Source of the DNA: an uncultured Alphaproteobacteria bacterium
GTDB taxonomy: Bacteria; Pseudomonadota; Alphaproteobacteria; Micropepsales; Micropepsaceae
Length of the DNA stretch: 42,979 bases
Direction: 5' to 3'
Assembly (NCBI GenBank): GCA_903897605.1
Contig: CAIUCH010000046.1
Coordinates: 1 to 42,979, forward strand
Each line of letters begins with the position of its first letter. Positions within the stretch are counted from its first letter, which is position 1. Of the stretch, positions 8,263 to 16,354 are shown piece by piece. The position numbers were made by a program, and so were the translations under genes. The notes beneath the pieces are model-generated. The model was not told the DNA's origin. It saw only the letters and a list, made by a program, of their open reading frames with translations, and made no database searches.

Positions 8263-9176
8263 GCGGGCTTACGGATAGCGGCCGCCATATGCGCAACGCC
8301 GCCAGGGCTTCGATCGCCGTCTCGCTGTTCCTGGTCGCGATTAAGACATTCGCATATTTCGCTTCGCATTCGGTGGCGATGCTGGCGAGCCTGGCGGATT
8401 CGGCGCTCGATCTTTTCACCGCCGGTCTCAATTTCTATGCCATCCATGAGGCATTGGCGCCGGCCGACAAGGAGCATCGTTTCGGCCATGGCAAGGCCGA
8501 ACCGTTGGCAGGGCTGGCGCAGGGCGCCTTCATCACCGCTTCGGCCCTGTTCCTGGTGATCCAGGCGGTGCAGCGGCTGATCGCTCCGCAGCCGGTGGAA
8601 CATGGCCTGGAGGCATTGATCGTGATGCTGGTCTCGATCGTGATGGCGATCGGACTGATCCTGTACGAACGCAGCGTGGTGCGGCGCACCGGCTCCCTGG
8701 CGGTGGCGGCCGACCAGACCCATTACATCGGCGATGTCGCCACCAATATCGGCGTGGTCATCGCCATCCTTTTGGCCGCCGGGCTGGGCTGGACGCGCGC
8801 GGATCCGATCATCGCCCTGTTGGTGGCGGCGGCTCTGGTGGTCAGCGCCTGGCTGGTGTTCCGCCAAAGCCTCGATCAGTTGATGGATCATGAACTGCCC
8901 GATGCCGACCGCGAGAAAATCAAGCTCATCGTGCGCGCCCATCCGGAAGTGATCAGCTTGCATGATCTGCGCACGCGCAAGGCGGGGCTTTATACGTTCA
9001 TCCAGATCCATTTGGAGCTTGATCCGGATATGGCGCTTGCACGCGCGCATACCGTGAGCGACGAGGTCGAGGCCGAACTCCATGCCGCCTTCGACAAGGC
9101 CGAGGTGATCATTCACCAGGACCCGGCCGGGCTGGAAGAGCTACCAGCGCCGTTCGCCACAAGCGAAAATTCTTGA
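8259..9176 (+). CDS. Cation diffusion facilitator family divalent-metal transporter (FieF-like)
   Basis: This is a CDF transporter of about 305 residues with six predicted membrane helices and a cytoplasmic C-terminal domain. CDF proteins exchange Zn2+, Fe2+ or similar ions for protons. The transport-site residues of the FieF type are present: Asp47 and Asp51 in [10 protein letters not shown], and His155 and Asp159 in THYIGDV. The [12 protein letters not shown] loop is typical. GTG 8259 overlaps the pdxH stop (GTGA), with GGAG at 8244-8247; ATG 8235 or ATG 8289 are alternatives. The 3' end overlaps the convergent antiporter gene by 68 bp. Metal specificity is not predictable. Confidence 0.9.
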   Translation: MSGLTDSGRHMRNAARASIAVSLFLVAIKTFAYFASHSVAMLASLADSALDLFTAGLNFYAIHEALAPADKEHRFGHGKAEPLAGLAQGAFITASALFLVIQAVQRLIAPQPVEHGLEALIVMLVSIVMAIGLILYERSVVRRTGSLAVAADQTHYIGDVATNIGVVIAILLAAGLGWTRADPIIALLVAAALVVSAWLVFRQSLDQLMDHELPDADREKIKLIVRAHPEVISLHDLRTRKAGLYTFIQIHLELDPDMALARAHTVSDEVEAELHAAFDKAEVIIHQDPAGLEELPAPFATSENS

Positions 9177-10368
9177 GATCCAGCCCCATCACGCGGGTGG
9201 CCTGGCTTTGCAGGATGCGGTGAAAGACCCGCGCCATCAAGAACCATAGCGGACTGACCAGCAGCGACATGGCGATCACAGCGATCGCAAGCTTGTGGCC
9301 GGCCTCGGTCAGCACACCGACGGTGAAGCCGGCGCTGGCGATGACGAAGGAAAACTCCCCCACCGGTGACAGGAACAGCGAGGCCTCCACCGCGGTGCCG
9401 AAGCTCTCGCCCGCCAGCATCAGCAGCAGCCAGTTGAGGAAAGTTTTTCCGCCTGTCACCACCATCAGGGCGAAAACAATCAGCCAGACCTGGGCGATGA
9501 GATAGTGCAGATCGATCAATAGGCCCACGGACAGGAAGAAGACGAACAGAAGAATGCTTTGCACCGGCTGGGCCATGGTGAGGGCGCCGCGCCGCAAGGT
9601 CGAATGCCCCACGGCCAGGCCGCCCAGAAATGCGCCCAGCGCCGGCGACAATCCCAACAGGCCTGAGATCGCCGCCGCCGTGAAGCAAATGCCCAGCACG
9701 CCCAAGGTACCGATGTCGAAATCCTTGAGCAGATATTCCGACCAGGGAAAGCGGAAGCTTTTCACTTTACCCAGAATGGCGATGAAACCACCCAGCAGGG
9801 CCAGCGCCAGCACCAGATTGCCCGCGATCAGCACCAGGCCCAGCGACGAGGGCAGCGCGCCCAGCGCATTGGTGATCAACAGGATAGGCACCACCGCCAG
9901 ATCTTGCGCCACCAGAATGGCGAGGGCGAGGCGGCCGGCGGAACTGTCTCTCTCGCCCGCGTCTTCCATCATCTTCATCGCCACCGCGGTGGACGAGATC
10001 GACAGCATGCCGCCGATCACCGCGCCGCCCAGGATTTCGCCATGCACGAAGAAGGTGAACAAGGTCACGGACGAAACAATGATCAGGATGGTCATGACGG
10101 TGACGCCCAGCGCCAACGGCAATGATTTGCGGAAGGATTGCAGCCGCATTTCCATCCCGATGATGAAAAGCAGCATCAGCACGCCGAGATCGGCGAGGGT
10201 CTCGATCGAATCCGAGGTGTCGATCAATCCAAGGCCCGAGGGACCCAGGGCCACGCCGACCAGAATGAAACCGGCGGCGGCGGGCATCCGCATCCGGCTC
10301 ATGGCAAGTCCCAGCGCCACGGCGGCAGCCAGGACCAGGGCGAGAGCGGTCAGATTTTGCGTATGCAT
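9109..10368 (-). CDS. CPA2-family cation:proton antiporter (KefB/C-like, no TrkA-N domain)
   Basis: The 419-residue integral membrane protein has the Na+/H+ exchanger fold: about 12 hydrophobic helices, the GLGLIDTSDSIETLADLGVLMLLFIIGMEM region, the AQDLAVVP helix carrying the conserved Asp, and SPVGEFSFV near residue 325. It is shorter than KefB/KefC (about 600 residues) and has no C-terminal Rossmann (TrkA-N) regulatory domain, so glutathione-gated K+ efflux should not be assumed. ATG 10368 is chosen; an in-frame TTG at 10404 would add 12 residues. The last 68 bp overlap the opposite-strand CDF transporter. Confidence 0.88.
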   Translation of the reverse strand: MHTQNLTALALVLAAAVALGLAMSRMRMPAAAGFILVGVALGPSGLGLIDTSDSIETLADLGVLMLLFIIGMEMRLQSFRKSLPLALGVTVMTILIIVSSVTLFTFFVHGEILGGAVIGGMLSISSTAVAMKMMEDAGERDSSAGRLALAILVAQDLAVVPILLITNALGALPSSLGLVLIAGNLVLALALLGGFIAILGKVKSFRFPWSEYLLKDFDIGTLGVLGICFTAAAISGLLGLSPALGAFLGGLAVGHSTLRRGALTMAQPVQSILLFVFFLSVGLLIDLHYLIAQVWLIVFALMVVTGGKTFLNWLLLMLAGESFGTAVEASLFLSPVGEFSFVIASAGFTVGVLTEAGHKLAIAVIAMSLLVSPLWFLMARVFHRILQSQATRVMGLDLKNFRLWRTALVALPARPGPGE

Positions 10369-10461
10369 TGCGGCAATGATAGGCGCAAGGCGCGCCCAGT
10401 CCAACGAAAATGCCCCATTTCATGGACAGCCGGTCGCGCGCGTCCGGCTGCCACGTCGCAC

Positions 10462-10686
10462 TTATTTCGCTTTGCGGGCGTCACCCAGAATTTCCGCCAC
10501 CGTCTCTTTTCCTTCGGCGCTGTGCAGCCAGGCTTCGGCTTCATTCAGGCTGGCGAATTGCATCGGCACCTTGTGGGGCTTGTTGCGATCGGGCACCGGA
10601 ACCAGAACCTCGAAGGTTCCCGCTAGCCGGACGTCCCTGGTCTCGGCGGCATAGGGCGGCGGCAGTTTTGGCTGTTTGTTTTTCAT
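10462..10686 (-). CDS. Small uncharacterised protein (74 aa)
   Basis: I do not recognise this 74-residue protein. It has a basic, proline-containing N-terminus (KNKQPKLPPPY), a central stretch with predicted beta character (RLAGTFEVLVPVP), and a helix rich in Ala and Glu (FASLNEAEAWLHSAEGKETVAEIL). There is no signal peptide or membrane segment. It starts 33 bp after the pseudouridine synthase stop on the same strand, so it is likely co-transcribed with it. Its reality is supported by position, the ATG start and a composition unlike a shadow frame. No function is proposed. Confidence 0.65.
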   Translation of the reverse strand: MKNKQPKLPPPYAAETRDVRLAGTFEVLVPVPDRNKPHKVPMQFASLNEAEAWLHSAEGKETVAEILGDARKAK

Positions 10687-10719
10687 TTTTGGCCTCGCCG
10701 GATTTTCGCCGCGCTTCTA

Positions 10720-11565
10720 TCAGCTTCTTTTGGCTTTTGCCAAATGGCCGGGTTTTCGCGATCCCGCGGGCTTTTCCGGCTTCTTCCAGGGCGCCTCATG
10801 GGCATCGGCCCCGTGCTTTTTGCGCCCAATACCCAATTGCTCGCGCCACAACCGGGTGGGGATTTCCTCGACCTGGCCTTCGGCCAGATGACCCAGCTGG
10901 AACGGACCATAAGAAATTCGGATCAGCCGCGCCACTTTCAGGCCCAGCGATTCCATCACCCGTTTGACTTCGCGATTCTTGCCTTCCTTCAAGGACACCG
11001 TCACCCAGGAATAAACGCCTTTGCTGCGCTCGATATCGGCAACGATCGGTCCATAGGCGACGCCGGCGATGGTAATGCCGGTGGCGAGCTTGTCGAGATC
11101 GGCCTGCGTCACCTTGCCGAACAGCCGGGCCCGGTATTTGCGCACCCAGCCGGCGGTGGGAATTTCCAGCCGCCGCGCAATCTCTCCATCGTTGGTGAGC
11201 AGCAGCAGGCCTTCGGAATTGTAATCCAGCCGCCCCACTGAAACCACGCGGCCCAGGGATTTCGGCAAGCTGGCGAAGACGGTGTCGCGGCCGCGCTCGT
11301 CCTTGTGGGTGGTGACCAGGCCCGACGGCTTGTGATAGCGCCACAGCCGTGCCGGTTCGCGCGCGGCCAGCGGCTTGCCGTCCACCTGGATGACATTGGC
11401 CTCGGTGACGTTGCGCGCCGGACTGGTCACGATCTCGCCATCCAGCAGGACCCGGCCTTCCGCGATCATGCGCTCGGCGTCCCGCCGCGAGCCAAGGCCC
11501 GCGCGCGCGATCGCTTTTGCTATGCGTTCGCCTTCCGGCTTATCTTCCGACAAAAGGATCTCCAT
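10720..11565 (-). CDS. rluB: RsuA/RluB-family rRNA pseudouridine synthase
   Basis: The 281-residue protein isomerises a specific uridine in ribosomal RNA to pseudouridine. An S4 RNA-binding domain (about 14-60, IAKAIARAGLGSRRDAERMI) is followed by the catalytic domain with GRLDYNSEGLLLLTNDGE, where Asp114 is the nucleophile. A Lys-rich tail (about 245-281) follows. The NREVKRVMESLGL segment is typical of the RsuA/RluB/RluE/RluF group; RluB is the usual alphaproteobacterial assignment, but the target site is inference. ATG 11565 fits the family N-terminus; in-frame upstream starts would run into tadA. Its start codon overlaps the tadA start codon on the other strand. Confidence 0.9.
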   Translation of the reverse strand: MEILLSEDKPEGERIAKAIARAGLGSRRDAERMIAEGRVLLDGEIVTSPARNVTEANVIQVDGKPLAAREPARLWRYHKPSGLVTTHKDERGRDTVFASLPKSLGRVVSVGRLDYNSEGLLLLTNDGEIARRLEIPTAGWVRKYRARLFGKVTQADLDKLATGITIAGVAYGPIVADIERSKGVYSWVTVSLKEGKNREVKRVMESLGLKVARLIRISYGPFQLGHLAEGQVEEIPTRLWREQLGIGRKKHGADAHEAPWKKPEKPAGSRKPGHLAKAKRS

Positions 11566-12016
11566 GAATGACGAAGAAGCCATAGCATTGGCGCTTGCCG
11601 AAGCGAAGGCATGCGTCACCCGGGGCGAGGTGCCGGTCGGGGCGGTGCTACTGTCGGCGGAAGGCGCCCTGCTGGCCCAGGACGGCAACCGTATCCTGGA
11701 ACGGCATGACCCCACCGCTCATGCCGAGATGCTGGTGCTGCGCACCGGCGCCCAGGCTTTGGGCAATGAGCGCCTGACCGGTGCCGCCTTGTTCGTTTCG
11801 CTGGAGCCTTGCGCCATGTGCGCGGGCGCCATTTCGCTGGCGCGGGTGGCGCGGCTGGTCTTCGCGGCGGAAGATGCCAAAGGCGGTGCGATTGTTCATG
11901 GTCCCCGGTTCTTTGAACAGCCCACCTGCCATCATCGTCCGCTGATCGGCCGCGCAGGGAACGGCGAGGCGGCCGGCGGGTTGCTGAAAGAGTTCTTCCG
12001 GGCACGGAGAGGTTGA
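11564..12016 (+). CDS. tadA: tRNA adenosine(34) deaminase
   Basis: TadA deaminates A34 to inosine in the anticodon of tRNA-Arg(ACG), allowing wobble decoding. The 150-residue zinc deaminase shows HAE at residues 53-55 and PCAMC at 82-86 (Cys83 and Cys86 ligate zinc), the canonical cytidine-deaminase-like signature. The ATG at 11564 has AGGA at 11555-11558. The ATG lies within CCATGAATG, whose complement also holds the pseudouridine synthase start (11565-11563), so the two divergent genes share bases of their start codons. The gene ends in TGATG, overlapping the GST start by one base. Confidence 0.95.
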   Translation: MNDEEAIALALAEAKACVTRGEVPVGAVLLSAEGALLAQDGNRILERHDPTAHAEMLVLRTGAQALGNERLTGAALFVSLEPCAMCAGAISLARVARLVFAAEDAKGGAIVHGPRFFEQPTCHHRPLIGRAGNGEAAGGLLKEFFRARRG

Positions 12017-12684
12017 TGGCACTGACGGTGTATGGCAGCAACTTGTCGCCCTTCGTGCGCAAGGTCCGCATCGTACTGATCGAAAAGGGCGTGGATTACA
12101 CGCTTGACCCCATCAATCCGTTTCGCCAGCCGCCGGAATTCGCCGCAATCTCGCCGCTGAAGCGAATTCCCGTGCTCCGCGATTCCGACCAGCCCGAACC
12201 GAACACATTGCCGGACTCTTCGGTGATCGCGGATTATCTGGAGAACAAATTTCCCCGGCCGCGTCTTTATCCGGGCGATCCCTTCTTGCGCGCCCGTGCC
12301 TTGTGGATCGAGGAATATGCCGATGACGGACTTTTCCGCGTGATGGGGCGGGGACTGTTCTTCGAGCGGGTGGTGAAGAAGTTCCAGCGGGGCGTCACCG
12401 ATACGGCGCTGTGCGCCAAAACCGTCAGCGAGGACCTGCCGCCTTTGTTCGAATATCTGGAAAGTGAAATCCGTGGCCGTAATTACTTCGCGGGCGAGGA
12501 ATTCTCCATCGCCGATATCGCGGTGGCATCGGTGATGGTCAATTACCGTCATTCCGGCGAAGAACTCGATGCGGCGCGCTGGCCGGCGCTTGCGGCCCAT
12601 GTCCTGAAACTATGGGCCCGGCCTTCGTTTCAAGCGATGCTGACCGAAGAACAGAAACTTATCGATATCGCGCGGTCTCGTTAG
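12016..12684 (+). CDS. Glutathione S-transferase family protein
   Basis: This is a 222-residue cytosolic GST-fold protein. The N-terminal thioredoxin-like domain (about 1-80) has SPFVRKVRIVLIEKG, with Ser or Cys-like activation near Ser12, a cis-Pro in KRIPVL, and the GSH-binding DSSVIADYLE. The all-helical C-terminal domain contains the N-capping motif FSIADIAVA. Substrate and class are not clear. The ATG overlaps the tadA stop (TGATG, 12014-12018), so it is translationally coupled to tadA; GGAGAGG lies just upstream. Confidence 0.88.
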   Translation: MALTVYGSNLSPFVRKVRIVLIEKGVDYTLDPINPFRQPPEFAAISPLKRIPVLRDSDQPEPNTLPDSSVIADYLENKFPRPRLYPGDPFLRARALWIEEYADDGLFRVMGRGLFFERVVKKFQRGVTDTALCAKTVSEDLPPLFEYLESEIRGRNYFAGEEFSIADIAVASVMVNYRHSGEELDAARWPALAAHVLKLWARPSFQAMLTEEQKLIDIARSR

Positions 12685-12690
12685 CGGGTT

Positions 12691-13311
12691 TCAGAACCAG
12701 CCCGGGGCATAGCCGGGAAATCCCAGAAGCAGGACTTCGCGCGCCGCGATCAAACCGATGCCGGCGCCGATCAGCACATCGCTGAGAAAATGCGCGGTGA
12801 GAAGCGCCCGCGTCACCGCCAGGATCGCGGCGACTCCGAACCAGAGCGGCCAGAATTGGGGCCAGACACAGGTAAAGATCACCGCCACGCAGCAGATGGT
12901 CAGGGCGTGGCCGGAAGGAAAGGAATTATATTCCAGGTTGAAGGAAAGGGGCATGAAGCCATAGAGCCCCATCTCCATATCGTCGCGGGGACGCCGGCGC
13001 CCCAGCACCAGCTTGATGGCATGCAGAACCGCGCTGCCCAGGGTGAGGCTGGCGATGAAGGCAAGGCTGTAATTGATCAGCAGTTCCAGGTCGCCGCCGC
13101 GCCCCCCAAAATGCTTTGCCAGGGCCGCCCCGACCAGCGCCAGAATCGCGGCTGCCAGCCAATGCCCCGCCTTGGCGTAATGGGTGATGCCGTCCAGGAA
13201 TTTGTGCGTCCGCGCATTGACATGGTCATAGATGAAATGCGCCGCCTGGCGGTCAACCAGAAGGGCGGCAAGGCCCAGCAGGATCAGGACAAATCCGGTC
13301 GCGAATAGCAT
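12691..13311 (-). CDS. PAP2-superfamily membrane phosphatase
   Basis: The 206-residue membrane protein has five or six hydrophobic helices and all three PAP2 phosphatase motifs: K100-x6-RP within KLVLGRRRPRD, PSGH at 132-135, and R168-x5-H174-x3-D178 (RALLTAHFLSD). Such enzymes dephosphorylate lipid phosphates (undecaprenyl diphosphate, phosphatidate) or, in the LpxE/LpxF group, lipid A. The active site would face the periplasm. The substrate cannot be decided from sequence. It converges on the GST gene with a 6-bp gap. The lipid A genes lie 6 kb away, which is only weak context. Confidence 0.88.
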   Translation of the reverse strand: MLFATGFVLILLGLAALLVDRQAAHFIYDHVNARTHKFLDGITHYAKAGHWLAAAILALVGAALAKHFGGRGGDLELLINYSLAFIASLTLGSAVLHAIKLVLGRRRPRDDMEMGLYGFMPLSFNLEYNSFPSGHALTICCVAVIFTCVWPQFWPLWFGVAAILAVTRALLTAHFLSDVLIGAGIGLIAAREVLLLGFPGYAPGWF

Positions 13312-13355
13312 GGGCTTTGGTTGCTATGGCAGCGCGTTCAAGTCAAGCGCAGCGA

Positions 13356-14930
13356 TCAGGCCGCCGCCCGTGCGGCAGGGCGTGCCGCAAGGTCCACGCT
13401 GACGGTGGTGCCGTAGCCTTCAACGCTCTCGATTATGACGCCGCCACCATGGCTTTCGCTCAGGGCCTTGATCAAGGCCAGACCCAGCCCGGTGCCGCCT
13501 TGGGCGATAAAGGGATTGGAACGGCCCTGTTCAAAAGGCGTGCCCAGGCGCTTGAGGTCTTCGGCCGCGATGCCGATGCCGGTGTCGCTGACGATGATAC
13601 GAACCTTGGTCTCATGCCGCTCCACCGCGACGCCGACCTGGCCGCCCCCCGGCGTGAATTTGATCGCATTGGAAAGCAGGTTGAGGAGAATTTGCTTAAT
13701 GGCGCGGTGGTCGGCGGTGATGAATAGTGCAGGCATCTGCTGGATCACGATCTTGACGCCGCCGGTCTGGGCACGCTCGCGCATCACATTCGCGACATCC
13801 TGAATGATCTCCGCAAGATCGACTTCCTCGAAATTGAGGGCGAGCTTGCCCGCTTCGATCTTGGCCATATCCAGCATGTCGGTGATGAGATCGAGCAGAT
13901 GCTGGCCGGAATTGTAAATGATATTGGCATATTCTTCGTAACGGGGGTTTCCCAGTGGGCCCATGATTTTCTGCCGCATCAGTTCGGTGAAACCGATGAT
14001 GGCGTTGAGGGGTGTGCGCAATTCGTGACTCATGTTCGCCAGGAAGCGCGATTTGGCCAGGTTGGCGGCCTCGGCGCGTTTGCGCGCCGCGGCGATTTCC
14101 TGCTCATGTTCCTTGCGAATGGTGATGTCGCGCGAAACCGACACGATGTTGCGGACGGCGCCGGTCTTGTCGTCATAAATGGTGCGGGTGACGACTTCCA
14201 ACCAGAGATAATGGCCATCCTGGTGCCGCACCCGATAGGTGGCGGTGAAGGTTTGGCCGCGCCGCGGTATGACATTGAGTTTGCGGGCCTCGTCCAGATC
14301 GTTGGGATGGACCAGGTTGAAAAATTTCCCCCGCTCGATCTCGGAGGCCGAACGGCCCAGAATTCGCTCCAGAGCCTCGGATGCGAACAGGATGTCGCCG
14401 CTGGCGGTGTAAAAGATGATGATGTCCGAGGCTTCGCGTGTCATCACGCGATACTGTTCCTGGGCCACCGCGCGGGCTTCCTCGTCCCGCACCCGCTGGG
14501 TGATATTCTGGCAGACGCCGATCACGGCGATGACGCGGCCATTGTCGCCGATCTCGACTTCGCCATGCATATCGATGACCTGACCGTAAAGGCCCGATAG
14601 CAGCGGACCCAGGGTCACATCGTGCAGGCAATGGGAAAAAGGCGAACGCGTGCGGATCGCCTCGGCCAGCAACTCGGCGACGATCGTCTGAGCGGCGGGC
14701 GGCAATTGCCGGCGCAGCCAATCATTGTCCGGCCGCTGGACCGCGGGATCGATCCCCATCAACCGGTACATGCCCGGCGACCAGAAATGGGTCTGGTCGC
14801 AAAGATCGTAGCGCCAATAGCCGATCTGGGCGGCGCGCTCCACTAGCGAGAAATAGGCGCTGAGCCGCACGTCCGGTCCCGCCGGAAGGAAGCTTCGCAG
14901 CTCCTGCTGGATTTGCGCCCTGGTCGTCAT
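13356..14930 (-). CDS. PAS-domain sensor histidine kinase (orphan)
   Basis: The 524-residue kinase has no clear transmembrane helix, so it is probably cytoplasmic. A degenerate PAS-like region (about 25-145) precedes a second PAS/PAC domain (about 160-275, ending ISVSRDIT-like). The HisKA phosphoacceptor is His302 in MSHELRTPLNAIIGF. The ATPase domain has NLLSNAIKF (N box near 421), DTGIGI (449-454) and GTGLGL (479-484). An Ala/Arg tail ends the protein. The domain plan resembles PleC/DivJ-type kinases of alphaproteobacteria. No response regulator is adjacent, so the partner is unknown. It follows purD by 87 bp; ATG 14930 has GGGGA upstream. Confidence 0.92.
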   Translation of the reverse strand: MTTRAQIQQELRSFLPAGPDVRLSAYFSLVERAAQIGYWRYDLCDQTHFWSPGMYRLMGIDPAVQRPDNDWLRRQLPPAAQTIVAELLAEAIRTRSPFSHCLHDVTLGPLLSGLYGQVIDMHGEVEIGDNGRVIAVIGVCQNITQRVRDEEARAVAQEQYRVMTREASDIIIFYTASGDILFASEALERILGRSASEIERGKFFNLVHPNDLDEARKLNVIPRRGQTFTATYRVRHQDGHYLWLEVVTRTIYDDKTGAVRNIVSVSRDITIRKEHEQEIAAARKRAEAANLAKSRFLANMSHELRTPLNAIIGFTELMRQKIMGPLGNPRYEEYANIIYNSGQHLLDLITDMLDMAKIEAGKLALNFEEVDLAEIIQDVANVMRERAQTGGVKIVIQQMPALFITADHRAIKQILLNLLSNAIKFTPGGGQVGVAVERHETKVRIIVSDTGIGIAAEDLKRLGTPFEQGRSNPFIAQGGTGLGLALIKALSESHGGGVIIESVEGYGTTVSVDLAARPAARAAA

Positions 14931-15017
14931 TCTGTCCCCGTCTGGGGTCAGCTTAGTGACGCGGGGTTAAGTAAGGCTTTGTATGACAGGGTGAAAAAAG
15001 ACTTAATCGGCGCGTCA

Positions 15018-16307
15018 TCATCGCCTCAGCGCGCGCCAACCAATATCGGCGCGATGGAAGCTGCCCTGCCAATGGATGCGTGAAACGGCATCGTATGCGC
15101 GCTGCTGCGCCTCCGCCACGGTGTGGCCGATGGCAGTGACATTCAGCACCCGTCCTCCGACCGCCACGATTTTGCCGTCGCGTCGTTCGGTGCCGGCGTG
15201 AAAGAGCGTGACACCGGGCAGCGAGGCGGCGGCATCGAGACCGAAAATCTCATGGCCCTTCTCGTAACTGCCGGGATAGCCTTTCGATGCCATCACCACC
15301 GTCAGCGCCGCTTCGTCACGCCAGCGCAGGTCGAAACCCGACAGCACGCCGTCACGCGCCGCCAACAAAGCGGTCAGAAGATCGCCTTTCAGGCGCGGCA
15401 TCAGAACCTGCGCCTCCGGATCGCCGAAGCGGCAATTATATTCAACCAGCTTGGGGCCATTTTTGGTAATCATCAGGCCCAGATACAGCACGCCCATATA
15501 GGTCAGGCCCTTGCGCGCGAAGGCGGCGACAGTGGGGCGGACAAACAGCTCCATCGCCTGGATTTCCAGGGCCGCCGTCAACACCGGCGCCGGGCTGTAG
15601 GCGCCCATGCCGCCGGTGTTGGGTCCGGTATCGCCGTCACCGACGCGCTTGTGATCCTGTGCGCCCGCCAGGGGAATGACAATCTTGCCGTCGCTCAGGG
15701 CGAAGAAGCTGGCCTCTTCGCCCTCCATGAATTCCTCGACCACAATCTCGTGGCCTGCGGAGGCGCCCAGACCAGCAATTCCGCCAAAGCCACCTTCGAA
15801 CATGAAATCGATGGCGCGGTCGCTTTGCGCTTTCGAGGCGGCGATGATCACGCCTTTGCCCGCCGCCAGACCATCGGCCTTGATGACGACAGGAAAGCCG
15901 ATCGTGTCGGCGAAGTGCTTGGCGGCGGCGGGTTCGCGGAACCGGCGATAGGCGGCGGTCGGGATGCCAATTTCGGCGCAGAGATCCTTCACAAAGCCCT
16001 TGGAGCCTTCGAGCACCGCGGCGGCCTTGGACGGTCCCAGGGCACGAATGCCGGCTGCTTCGAACTGGTCCCACAGCCCGGCCACCAGCTGGGCATCGGC
16101 CGCGATCACGGCGAAATCGATTCGCTTGGATTTGGCGAATTCCACCAGGGCGGGAAAATCGGTGGCGGGAATGGCCACGCATTCCGCGACCTCGGCGATT
16201 CCCGCATTGCCGGGCGTGCAATAAAGCTTGGACAGCAGGGGGCTGGCGCAAAGCGCCCAGGCCAGCGCATGTTCGCGGCCGCCAGAACCCACCAGCAGAA
16301 TGTTCAC
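15018..16307 (-). CDS. purD: Phosphoribosylamine–glycine ligase
   Basis: PurD joins 5-phosphoribosylamine and glycine with ATP to form GAR in purine synthesis. The protein is about 429 residues with the N-terminal motif ILLVGSGGREHALAW, an ATP-grasp domain with VVIKADGLAAGKGV, and the signature YNCRFGDPEAQVLMPRL. The usual start in this family is two residues before the first strand, matching GTG 16307 (GAGG in the 15 bases upstream). TTG 16322 is an alternative. It diverges from xseA with 47 bp between starts. Length and motifs match bacterial PurD. Confidence 0.96.
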   Translation of the reverse strand: MNILLVGSGGREHALAWALCASPLLSKLYCTPGNAGIAEVAECVAIPATDFPALVEFAKSKRIDFAVIAADAQLVAGLWDQFEAAGIRALGPSKAAAVLEGSKGFVKDLCAEIGIPTAAYRRFREPAAAKHFADTIGFPVVIKADGLAAGKGVIIAASKAQSDRAIDFMFEGGFGGIAGLGASAGHEIVVEEFMEGEEASFFALSDGKIVIPLAGAQDHKRVGDGDTGPNTGGMGAYSPAPVLTAALEIQAMELFVRPTVAAFARKGLTYMGVLYLGLMITKNGPKLVEYNCRFGDPEAQVLMPRLKGDLLTALLAARDGVLSGFDLRWRDEAALTVVMASKGYPGSYEKGHEIFGLDAAASLPGVTLFHAGTERRDGKIVAVGGRVLNVTAIGHTVAEAQQRAYDAVSRIHWQGSFHRADIGWRALRR

Positions 16308-16354
16308 CTTGGCCTCGCCCAAATTCGTTCGAAAGTCTGTATCATCATGGTCTC

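Noticed and set aside
14967..15006. TTAAGT/ACTTAA inverted repeat and a T6 run on the minus strand between purD and the histidine kinase gene
   Set aside because: The T-run is not preceded by a stable GC stem, and the 6-bp dyad with a 28-base spacer is too weak to call a terminator or operator.
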